Position numbers and translations under genes: made by a program | Part shown: positions 6,940-12,300 of the stretch, piece by piece | Position numbering within the stretch: the first letter of the stretch is position 1 | How the letters are laid out: every line of letters starts with the position of its first letter | Origin: an uncultured Flavobacteriales bacterium | Lineage (GTDB): Bacteria; Bacteroidota; Bacteroidia; Flavobacteriales; Schleiferiaceae | Reading direction: 5' to 3' | DNA length: 12,300 nt | NCBI GenBank assembly: GCA_903821715.1 | Contig: CAIJMB010000059.1 | Span: 1-12,300 of the forward strand | Notes under the pieces: generated by a model | Seen by the model: the letters and a program-made list of their open reading frames with translations, nothing else | Database searches by the model: none | Told to the model about the DNA's origin: nothing

Positions 6940-7566
6940 TTAGTTACCGATTGGCCACAGCCAAGAAAGAGCAAAAAAACAAGCTTGCGCGAGAAGCACG
7001 GCCGGTGCAAGTGGATTTCTATTCGGACCCTTTCCTAGGAGCCATTGCGCGGCAAAAGCGACGCCAAACCACGCAAGATAATTTTGCCACGGCGCCACTC
7101 CACCCGCAAAAAGCCACAAACGGTGAGCATGCGCAACCGGTTCCATGAGTACATCAAGAACGAGCATTAATCCCGACGCAAGAATCGCGCGCTGAAGCCG
7201 AGTACCTTCTTCTAGAAATTGTGAAGCAAATGAACCAGACGACAACGCAAGAAGCGCCCAGTTGAGCCCGATAAGCCAGGGAGTCTCCATAAATTTTGGC
7301 CCAAGTCCCTCGAGGTACACGTAGGCACCGAACGGAAAACCCGTATTCACCCCAAGAATCTCAATTCCGAGTCCGAGCACAAAAATGGCGAGCAATGAAG
7401 CCTTGAGCCGATCTGAACGGTCCGAAAAGTAAAAAAGCAATCCAAAAGTGACCAACAGGTGAACCGGAGTGAGTAAGGTTATCCAATCGGCTAAGGGACT
7501 GCGGAGCCCGATTGCGCCGACGCAATGGGTAACCACCAAGATCAAAAGTGCAGTACGGTAGGACAT
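6940..7566 (-). CDS. cruF: Carotenoid biosynthesis membrane protein (DUF422, CruF-like hydratase)
   Basis: This 208-residue integral membrane protein has about six hydrophobic segments. It carries the landmark residues of the DUF422/CruF family: a Glu in the membrane (GLGIEIL, E69), NTGFPFGAYVY (74-84), a Pro then NW (P96, N102-W103), LDVLMEP (137-143) and PWQNYLAWF (159-167). Members add water across the 1',2' double bond of an acyclic carotenoid end, as in myxol- and saproxanthin-type pigments of flavobacteria and in bacterioruberin synthesis. The length suits the shorter flavobacterial members. It lies alone among housekeeping genes, with no crt genes in view. A -7 box ends 4 bases before the ATG, and the dnaX promoter box lies just past its stop. 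Family is confident; the exact reaction and the symbol are less so. Confidence 0.82.
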   Translation of the reverse strand: MSYRTALLILVVTHCVGAIGLRSPLADWITLLTPVHLLVTFGLLFYFSDRSDRLKASLLAIFVLGLGIEILGVNTGFPFGAYVYLEGLGPKFMETPWLIGLNWALLALSSGSFASQFLEEGTRLQRAILASGLMLVLDVLMEPVAHAHRLWLFAGGVAPWQNYLAWFGVAFAAQWLLGKGPNRNPLAPAVLLAQACFFALSWLWPIGN

Positions 7567-7570
7567 GCTC

Positions 7571-7578
7571 CAAAGTTA
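7571..7578 (-). promoter_or_regulatory. -7 box of the cruF-like gene
   Basis: TAACTTTG on the minus strand is a full match to TAnnTTTG, followed by GAGC and the ATG at 7566. The 4-base spacing predicts a leaderless mRNA. The remaining 37 bases to the divergent gene at 7616 hold no matching box for that gene. Confidence 0.6.
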
Positions 7579-7615
7579 AGACTGAACACCACGAAGGATT
7601 CCGCGTTGAAGCTTC

Positions 7616-8089
7616 ATGTTGACCGAACGCCGAATACTTGTTTTCGTGTCCATCGCATGCCTAGCTGCAGTTGGATTGGCCATGGCCACTTATGATGCTC
7701 CTCCCTTGGATTTGCGCTACCGCAACGCTCTTCAAGAAAACCGCCTTCTCTACTTTAAAAACATTCGGAGTATTAAGTATGAGCGTACGGATTTCGGGAG
7801 TGGTATCACGACATTTCATTCAAAGAACTTTTCTCAACGTACAGGCGGTTTCATTATTCGTATCAACACGCATACGGCAGAGGCTAATGTTGTGTGGACG
7901 AGGGGTACGGACCGCACTCCACTGGTGATTCGACCCGATTCCCTTGGAGCGTGGAACCCAGATACTGCCCAACCAATCACTCATTGGCATATGGCCCTTC
8001 GGTGCGTTCAGCATCAAAAGCGCCCCGACGGAATTCTTGCAGATTACTTTGAGCTTATTGGCATCATGCCCGAAGACCTAAAGAACTGA
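7616..8089 (+). CDS. Uncharacterised protein with N-terminal membrane anchor
   Basis: I do not recognise this 157-residue protein. Residues 7-24 ([18 protein letters not shown]) form one hydrophobic stretch after a charged start (TERR), which fits an N-terminal anchor or an uncleaved signal peptide with the rest outside the cytoplasm. A Cys lies at 15, but SIAC is a poor lipobox. The remaining 130 residues are polar and mixed, with alternating strands around [19 protein letters not shown] and a Trp/His-rich stretch ([12 protein letters not shown]). No enzyme motif is seen. It is less GC-rich than the flanking biosynthetic genes and ends 40 bases before the rpsF start, with the operon promoter in between, so it need not belong to that operon. 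The start is the first ATG of the frame; no good promoter was found. Confidence 0.75.
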   Translation: MLTERRILVFVSIACLAAVGLAMATYDAPPLDLRYRNALQENRLLYFKNIRSIKYERTDFGSGITTFHSKNFSQRTGGFIIRINTHTAEANVVWTRGTDRTPLVIRPDSLGAWNPDTAQPITHWHMALRCVQHQKRPDGILADYFELIGIMPEDLKN

Positions 8090-8097
8090 TTTTTTTG

Positions 8098-8105
8098 TAT
8101 CTTTG
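8098..8105 (+). promoter_or_regulatory. -7 box of the rpsF-rpsR-rplI operon
   Basis: TATCTTTG, followed by C, is a textbook Bacteroidota -7 element after a T-rich stretch. It ends 24 bases before the rpsF ATG at 8130, the longest leader of any transcription unit here. The leader begins with the 10-bp palindrome CCTTTAAAGG (8110-8119). AAAGGA (8115-8120) ends 9 bases before the ATG and may act as a weak ribosome-binding site. Confidence 0.75.
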
Positions 8106-8129
8106 CACCCCTTTAAAGGAATTTTTCTC

Positions 8130-8465
8130 ATGAATCAATACGAAACCGTTTTCATCCTAAATCCCGTCTTGTCTGATGATCAGATAAGGGAAACGGTGGA
8201 TAAATACACCAGCAGCATTAAAGCCGCCGGTGGTTCCATCATCAACGTAGAGCGTTGGGGCTTGCGCAAGCTTGCGTACCCCATCGACAAGAAGAAGTCT
8301 GGATTCTACAACCTTGTAGAGTTCACCGCTCCTTCACCAGTTATTGCCAGCCTTGAGCTGGATATGAAGCGCGACGAGCGCGTTCTTCGCTTTTTGACCG
8401 TAGTCCTAGACCAACATGGTGTAGCCTACGCAGCAAAGCGCCGTGATAAGGTTAAAAACGCTTAA
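8130..8465 (+). CDS. rpsF: 30S ribosomal protein S6 (bS6)
   Basis: bS6 (111 residues) binds 16S rRNA with bS18 on the platform of the small subunit. [19 protein letters not shown] is the standard bS6 first strand. [20 protein letters not shown] (residues 41-60) is the conserved RNA- and S18-facing core, and [17 protein letters not shown] the last helix and strand. I chose the ATG at 8130, because the upstream in-frame ATG at 8103 falls inside the promoter box and adds residues not seen in the family. It heads the usual rpsF-rpsR-rplI operon; no ssb lies between rpsF and rpsR. The leader is too short for the structured S6:S18 autoregulatory motif known in other bacteria, and I see none. Confidence 0.97.
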   Translation: MNQYETVFILNPVLSDDQIRETVDKYTSSIKAAGGSIINVERWGLRKLAYPIDKKKSGFYNLVEFTAPSPVIASLELDMKRDERVLRFLTVVLDQHGVAYAAKRRDKVKNA

Positions 8466-8468
8466 GAC

Positions 8469-8756
8469 ATGAGCACGAATTTAGAACCCACCGGTACCAG
8501 CGAAATCCGCTACCTGCAGCCTATTGCCATCGACTCGTCGGTGAACAAGAAGTACTGCCGCTTCAAGAAGTATGGCATTAAGCACATCGACTACAAGGAT
8601 CCCGACTACCTTCTTCGTTTTGTCAACGAACAGGGCAAGATCCTTCCCCGTCGCCTCACTGGAACTTCGCTGAAGTACCAGCGCAAACTCGCCCAGGCGA
8701 TCAAGCGTGCGCGCCACTTGTCCCTCATGCCCTACGTTGCTGATAACCTTAAATAA
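8469..8756 (+). CDS. rpsR: 30S ribosomal protein S18 (bS18)
   Basis: bS18 (95 residues) is the partner of bS6 in the 30S platform. The family core is clear: [18 protein letters not shown] near residues 27-44, then [18 protein letters not shown] and the basic [20 protein letters not shown]. One Cys remains of the zinc-type pairs seen in some lineages, so no zinc site is expected. The N-terminal 15 residues are polar and variable, as usual. The start is 3 bases after the rpsF stop, with no Shine-Dalgarno, which fits translational coupling. Confidence 0.97.
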   Translation: MSTNLEPTGTSEIRYLQPIAIDSSVNKKYCRFKKYGIKHIDYKDPDYLLRFVNEQGKILPRRLTGTSLKYQRKLAQAIKRARHLSLMPYVADNLK

Positions 8757-8765
8757 GTCGAGGTC

Positions 8766-9218
8766 ATGGAAGTTATTCTTAAGCAAGACGTTGAGAACCT
8801 TGGGTTCAAAGACGACGTGATCGTGGTAAAGAACGGCTACGGCCGCAACTACTTGATCCCGCAAGGCTACGCTATTCTCGCAACTACCTCAGCTAAAAAA
8901 GTTCTCGCAGAGGACTTGAAGCAGCGCGCCCACAAAGAGGCAAAGATGGTAGAAGCCGCAAACAAGACCGCTGAAGCGTTGCGTCATGTGGACCTGAAAA
9001 TCGAAGCAAAGGCTGGTGCCGGCGCCAAGTTGTTCGGTGCAGTGACCAACCAAGATGTGGCTGCAGAACTTGCGAAATTGGGACACCAAATCGACAAGAA
9101 GTTCATTCAGATTGCCGGTGGTTCGATCAAAGTATCGGGCAAAAACAGCGCGAAAGTTCGCCTGCACCGCGATGTAGTAGTAGACTTCCATTTCGAAGTG
9201 GTACCCGTCGAAGCATAA
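8766..9218 (+). CDS. rplI: 50S ribosomal protein L9 (bL9)
   Basis: bL9 (150 residues) binds 23S rRNA near the L1 stalk and helps to hold the reading frame. The N-terminal domain signature is intact: MEVILKQDVENLGFKDDVIVVKNGYGRNYLIPQG. A long Ala/Lys/Glu-rich connecting helix (about residues 41-75) leads to the C-terminal domain with AGAGAKLFGAVTNQDVA and VRLHRDVVVDFHFEVV. The length matches the family. It is the last gene of the operon, 9 bases after rpsR, and an intrinsic terminator begins 22 bases after its stop. Confidence 0.97.
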   Translation: MEVILKQDVENLGFKDDVIVVKNGYGRNYLIPQGYAILATTSAKKVLAEDLKQRAHKEAKMVEAANKTAEALRHVDLKIEAKAGAGAKLFGAVTNQDVAAELAKLGHQIDKKFIQIAGGSIKVSGKNSAKVRLHRDVVVDFHFEVVPVEA

Positions 9219-9240
9219 ACCTTTTAAACGTTGGTTTTTG

Positions 9241-9274
9241 AAGCACCCCGCCTAGCGCGGGGTGTTTTATTTTT
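9241..9274 (+). terminator. Rho-independent terminator of the ribosomal operon
   Basis: A perfect 8-bp stem CACCCCGC / GCGGGGTG (9244-9251 and 9257-9264) with the 5-base loop CTAGC is followed by TTTTATTTTT. GAAG before the stem could also pair with the first T residues. It is the only strong intrinsic terminator I see in the window. Confidence 0.92.
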
Positions 9275-9275
9275 A
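9268..9275 (+). promoter_or_regulatory. Possible -7 box inside the terminator U-tract
   Basis: TATTTTTA differs from TAnnTTTG only at the last base and ends 6 bases before the ATG at 9282. That spacing matches the other units here. If real, the terminator tail of the ribosomal operon also serves as the promoter core of the next gene. T-rich tails give such matches by chance, so support is weak. Confidence 0.3.
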
Positions 9276-9281
9276 CCCCCT

Positions 9282-11162
9282 ATGAATCCTGAACAACCTC
9301 GGTGGATTGCCTTCGCATTCGGAGCCGCCTTTGCCCTCGTGCCCCTCGCTTCGTTTGCTCAAGAACTGGGTGACACATCCCACTGGCCGATGCATTTAGC
9401 CTCCGCCATACTTCTTGCAGCGCTTGGGGCAACCGCGGCACGAAGCAGCACTGCAACGGGCAGTATACCTTGGACCGTTTGGGCTTCGGGCGGATTCGCA
9501 CTGCTCGCGTTAACCAGCTTTTGGACCACCGAATTGTTTGCCGCGAGCGAAGCTCGATATGCAACGGGGCGCTATTTGGGCTACACCGCAGCTGCCCTTG
9601 TCGGATGGCGCATGGGGCTTCGCGGAATCCCCATACTTGCCTGGGGGCTCCTCGGCGCAGGCGGGATCGAGGCGCTTTCAGCGCTCGGCGACCTTGGCCA
9701 AAACTCCAAAGCGATGGCAGACCCCTACCTCGCCCCCGGAATTCTCGGCCACAAAAACTTCACCTCTTCGGCGATGGCCCTTGCGCTTCCAGCCGCATGG
9801 TACCTTTGGAACAGAACGCAAGGCGCTGCCCGAACTACAGTGGTCGCCATGGGCGTGGCTGTACTTGTGGCTGTAGTTGTGCTGCGCACACGGAGCATTT
9901 GGATTGGCATTGCCCTGTGGGCCGTTTTTGCGGCGATGCGCAGCATTCGCAACTGGAAGCCCTTAGCAGCTGGCCTGGCCCTCGGAATCATTGTCCTTGC
10001 CGGTGTGCTCGCCCGACCCAAGGCGCGCGAAGCGATGCTCGACCCGACGAACCTTCGCATTCGAGAGGTATTTTGGACGCATTCCCTCACTATGCTCGAG
10101 GCACATCCTTTGACCGGGGTGGGCGCTGGGCAATGGCGCATTCACTTTCCGGGGTACGGACTGCGCGGCATGAATCCGTCGGTCTCCGAAGGGGTTACCG
10201 CCGAGGTACGCCCGCACAACGATGCCCTTTGGATGGGCGCCGAACACGGTTGGCCCGGAGTCGCTTTGTGGTCGAGCCTTTGGATCGGGCTTGCTGTAGC
10301 GTGGTGGCGACTCCGCCGCGAAGACGGTGCGGACTTGGTGGCAGGCATGGCCCTTATCGTGCTTACCTATAGCCTCTTTGAGTTTCCGCTGGAGCGCGCG
10401 GCAGTATGGGTTCCATTCATGCTTGCAGCGGGAATGCTCCGACCGAACCGGTTGGAAGCCAAGCGTACCGAATTCGCCCGATGGCTACCCATTGGGATCA
10501 TCGGAGCACTGACTGCCTGCTATGCATTCACTGCAATGCAGGGGATTTCCTCGGAACGCGACCAAGAAGAGCTCCTGGCGCTCAACGCCCAGCAAAATGC
10601 GCCCAAACTGCTTCCGGCTGCGCTTGAGACGCTCGATTCGTGGACGGAACTTGACCGCTTTGGCAACCCCGCACCCTACTTTGCCGGAATGTCCGCTATG
10701 TTTCTTGAGGCGCAGCGCGGGCCGCTTACCGCTTCAAGCTTTTCAGAAGCTGAAGCTTACTTTCTGCAGTCCTTGGAGCTGCACCCCCACCATGTCGTCA
10801 CGTGGTACCAGCTCGGCAATATGTACCGCTACCGAGGGGACGCCCCAAAGGCGGAATCCACCTACCGCGAACTACTCAAGCGGTCCCCACGGCACCCCGG
10901 CGGACAAATGCACCTCGCACACTCCCTGTTGGCACAAAACCGCCCCGAAGAGGCTGCGGCCGTGTTGTTTGCCGCGTTTGGGAACGATGCCTACTACCAA
11001 CAGCCCGACTACCGCAATGCGACCATCCAGGCATTGAGGCAGTGTCCGGACCGCGTCGCGATGAAAGGGGTTCAAGCGGTACTCAACGAGCGAACGCGTC
11101 TTGACGACACCGGGCTGTTCGCAAGGTTCTTGGCCGAAAAGGCCACGTGGATCGGACGCTGA
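9282..11162 (+). CDS. O-antigen ligase/polymerase-like membrane protein with C-terminal TPR domain
   Basis: This 626-residue protein starts with about ten membrane segments (residues 8-420), then a soluble region. The membrane part looks like the Wzy_C/O-antigen ligase family: GILGHKNF (153-160), a large loop with LTGVGAGQWR (277-286), RPHNDALWMGAEHGWPG (310-326) with the conserved His 312, and TYSLFEFPLERA near 362-373. Family members work at the outer face of the inner membrane, joining or polymerising undecaprenol-linked glycans or glycosylating proteins. The C-terminal 130 residues hold TPR repeats (WYQLGNMYRYRGDAPKAESTYRELLKRSP, around 508-536, and the next pair). I chose the ATG at 9282; the open frame from TTG 9231 would be read through the terminator. 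It ends 3 bases before the convergent exonuclease gene. It could serve the glycan locus at the left end, but nothing here proves it. Confidence 0.83.
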   Translation: MNPEQPRWIAFAFGAAFALVPLASFAQELGDTSHWPMHLASAILLAALGATAARSSTATGSIPWTVWASGGFALLALTSFWTTELFAASEARYATGRYLGYTAAALVGWRMGLRGIPILAWGLLGAGGIEALSALGDLGQNSKAMADPYLAPGILGHKNFTSSAMALALPAAWYLWNRTQGAARTTVVAMGVAVLVAVVVLRTRSIWIGIALWAVFAAMRSIRNWKPLAAGLALGIIVLAGVLARPKAREAMLDPTNLRIREVFWTHSLTMLEAHPLTGVGAGQWRIHFPGYGLRGMNPSVSEGVTAEVRPHNDALWMGAEHGWPGVALWSSLWIGLAVAWWRLRREDGADLVAGMALIVLTYSLFEFPLERAAVWVPFMLAAGMLRPNRLEAKRTEFARWLPIGIIGALTACYAFTAMQGISSERDQEELLALNAQQNAPKLLPAALETLDSWTELDRFGNPAPYFAGMSAMFLEAQRGPLTASSFSEAEAYFLQSLELHPHHVVTWYQLGNMYRYRGDAPKAESTYRELLKRSPRHPGGQMHLAHSLLAQNRPEEAAAVLFAAFGNDAYYQQPDYRNATIQALRQCPDRVAMKGVQAVLNERTRLDDTGLFARFLAEKATWIGR

Positions 11163-11165
11163 GTC

Positions 11166-11924
11166 CTATCCCAGCACCACCCGGACGGGGCAGTGGTCGC
11201 TTCCGAAGACTTCGTTGTGTATCTCCGTAGAGGCCACCGAATCCATCAGCCGGTTGGATACGACCTGGTAATCAAGCCGCCAACCGATGTTTTTAGCGCG
11301 GGCGCCGGAGCGCATGCTCCACCATGAGTACTTTGCCACTTCCGGGTTTTGCTCGCGCCATGAGTCCGAAAATCCGGCGTCGAGCAAGTACTGAAACCCG
11401 TCAATTTCGCTTTGGGTATAACCCGGGGTCTTGTTGTAGTTGGACTGCGGATTGCTCAAATCGATGGGTTTGTGAGCGACATTCAAGTCGCCACAGAGCA
11501 CCACAGGCTTGCGCGCATCCAATCCTTTGAGGTAGGCCGTCAAGTCCCGATCCCAGCGGGCTCGCTGCGGAATCCGCGACAAATCGCCCTTAGAATTGGG
11601 CACGTAGGTGGTCACGACAAACAGGTCATCAAACTCAGCGGTGATGACGCGGCCTTCGCCCTCGTGCTCTTCTACACCCATTCCGAAGGCCACACTCAGG
11701 GGCTCTCGCTTGCTAATCAACGCGGTGCCCGAATAACCTTTTTTCTCAGCCTCGTGGGCCAGAATATGGTAGCCCGTGCCGTTTAGGACCTCCTTGGCCT
11801 GGTCGACGGTGCACTTAATCTCCTGAAAACCCATAATGTCTGGGTTCAAATTGCGTAAAATTTCGTGCAGACCCTTGCCTGCGACCGCCCGAAGGCCGTT
11901 TACATTCCAAGAAATAATGTTCAT
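11166..11924 (-). CDS. xth: Exodeoxyribonuclease III / AP endonuclease
   Basis: This 252-residue enzyme cuts DNA at abasic sites and removes 3' blocking groups in base excision repair, with 3'-5' exonuclease activity. All ExoIII/APE1 motifs are present: MNIISWNVNGLRA (N7), FQEIK (E35, metal), GYSGTA, EGRVITAEF, TTYVPN (Y107), CGDLNVAHKPID (D146, N148), GWRLDYQVVS and GSDHCPV (D243, H244). GYSGTALIS and YTQSEIDGF resemble the ExoA/APE1 branch more than E. coli Xth. The ATG at 11924 begins exactly at the first strand of the fold; the frame stays open to 12260 but there overlaps the divergent lipoprotein gene. It shares a compact promoter with that gene and converges on the ligase-like gene with 3 bases between stops. 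Confidence 0.96.
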   Translation of the reverse strand: MNIISWNVNGLRAVAGKGLHEILRNLNPDIMGFQEIKCTVDQAKEVLNGTGYHILAHEAEKKGYSGTALISKREPLSVAFGMGVEEHEGEGRVITAEFDDLFVVTTYVPNSKGDLSRIPQRARWDRDLTAYLKGLDARKPVVLCGDLNVAHKPIDLSNPQSNYNKTPGYTQSEIDGFQYLLDAGFSDSWREQNPEVAKYSWWSMRSGARAKNIGWRLDYQVVSNRLMDSVASTEIHNEVFGSDHCPVRVVLG

Positions 11925-11928
11925 TTGC

Positions 11929-11936
11929 CGAAGGTA
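11929..11936 (-). promoter_or_regulatory. -7 box of xth
   Basis: TACCTTCG on the minus strand differs from TAnnTTTG at one position and is followed by GCAA and the ATG at 11924. The spacing predicts a leaderless mRNA. It resembles the sulfotransferase box (TACCTTCA). Confidence 0.5.
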
Positions 11937-11939
11937 CAT

Positions 11940-11947
11940 TACCTTGA
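11940..11947 (+). promoter_or_regulatory. Possible -7 box of the lipoprotein gene
   Basis: TACCTTGA matches TAnnTTTG at four of the six fixed positions and ends 4 bases before the ATG at 11952, the same spacing as at 1839 and 7566. It lies 3 bases from the opposed xth box. Taken alone the match is weak; the support is the shared layout with positions 1816-1834. Confidence 0.4.
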
Positions 11948-11951
11948 ATGC

Positions 11952-12300
11952 ATGCTCCGGTCGATTCAGCTTCTTTTTCTCGCTGCACTGATGGCGAGCT
12001 GTGCCAGCAGGCATTCGGAGCGCTACGCCCTGGCACAAAACCCCCGTGTCGAGCTTCAGACCAGCATCCGTAAAAGCACTAAAGGCAAGGTCTTTGTGCA
12101 AGAATACCAAGGGATTACGTCGATGCTTGGAATGGACCGTCACGGCAACTTGCGGCGCCATGTGCTGGTCACCGCCAAAGGAGCCCAAACTTCGCGTCGG
12201 GACGGCGAGATGCTCCTCATTCCGAGCGGAAGTGTTCCCGTTCCCGACAGCCTCTACCACCTCAGCGGGCTCACCGCCTATCCCCTGATCGTGCCCAAGA
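11952..12300 (+). CDS. Putative lipoprotein of unknown function (3'-truncated)
   Basis: The frame from the ATG at 11952 stays open to the window end, giving 116 residues of a longer protein. It starts with a lipoprotein signal: MLR, a hydrophobic core (SIQLLFLAALM) and the lipobox MASC with Cys 17 as the likely lipidated residue, so the mature protein should be anchored in the inner or outer membrane facing the periplasm. The visible mature part (NPRVELQTSIRKSTKGKVFV, then GMDRHGNLRRHVLVTAKG) is polar with likely beta strands; I recognise no domain. It is divergent from xth with 27 bases between start codons. An ATG at 11947 in another frame gives no signal peptide and was rejected. Lipoprotein status is likely, function unknown. 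Confidence 0.8.
   Translation, partial: MLRSIQLLFLAALMASCASRHSERYALAQNPRVELQTSIRKSTKGKVFVQEYQGITSMLGMDRHGNLRRHVLVTAKGAQTSRRDGEMLLIPSGSVPVPDSLYHLSGLTAYPLIVPK

Noticed and set aside
8087..8097. T-run after the unknown gene as an intrinsic terminator
   Set aside because: No stem precedes the T-run; it is better explained as the T-rich stretch of the rpsF promoter.
9231..9281. TTG start extending the ligase-like protein upstream
   Set aside because: The added residues are encoded by the terminator hairpin and do not look like a signal or membrane segment; ATG 9282 fits.
9470..10372. 300-residue plus-strand open frame inside the ligase-like gene
   Set aside because: It has Arg/Cys/Pro-rich, domain-free composition and is a shadow frame of a GC-rich membrane protein.
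11925..12260. Upstream extension of exonuclease III
   Set aside because: ExoIII begins at the MNIISWNVNG strand; the extension is antisense to a lipoprotein gene with a clear signal peptide.
1..12300. CRISPR array, tRNA, insertion sequence, toxin-antitoxin or phage module
   Set aside because: No spaced direct repeats, cloverleaf-like sequences, transposase or integrase motifs, or small paired toxin genes were found on either strand.

Overview
The window looks like a chromosomal stretch of a fairly GC-rich member of the Bacteroidota, most likely of the Flavobacteriia. The evidence is: Bacteroidota-type -7 promoter boxes (TAnnTTTG) in front of most transcription units; a DnaX without the usual zinc-cysteine module; an NADP isocitrate dehydrogenase of the eukaryotic type; a DUF422/CruF-like carotenoid enzyme; and weak or absent Shine-Dalgarno sequences. 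The genus cannot be fixed from sequence reading alone.

Layout. (1) Positions 1-3745 are the edge of a surface-polysaccharide locus: the 3' part of a Wzt-type ABC exporter ATPase with a C-terminal carbohydrate-binding-like domain, a convergent PAPS-dependent sulfotransferase, and two family 2 glycosyltransferases read divergently from it and coupled by a GTGA overlap. Together they suggest synthesis, sulfation and export of a glycan. (2) Positions 3742-7566 are on the minus strand: a carotenoid hydratase-like membrane protein, then dnaX (DNA polymerase III tau/gamma), then isocitrate dehydrogenase. Each has its own -7 box close to its start. (3) Positions 7616-9274 are a small unknown membrane-anchored protein followed by the rpsF-rpsR-rplI operon and a clear intrinsic terminator. 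(4) Positions 9282-12300 are an O-antigen-ligase/polymerase-like membrane protein with C-terminal TPRs, a convergent exonuclease III, and the start of a divergent lipoprotein gene that runs off the window.

The gene families are mostly ordinary; the less expected signals lie within and between them. dnaX carries an A10-G run exactly at the end of its clamp-loader core. Stop codons follow in both alternative frames within 9-14 bases, the arrangement expected for making a short gamma form by slippage. Further downstream, the tau linker contains five in-frame copies of a recently expanded repeat. Two unrelated divergent gene pairs share an almost identical compact promoter core (GAAGGTACATTA) in which opposed -7 boxes lie 3 bases apart. 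The boxes sit only 4-6 bases from the start codons, which predicts leaderless mRNAs in both directions. Two convergent pairs share a TTAA at which both genes stop. No tRNA, rRNA, CRISPR array, insertion sequence or integrase was seen, and no stretch over 300 bases lacks a gene.
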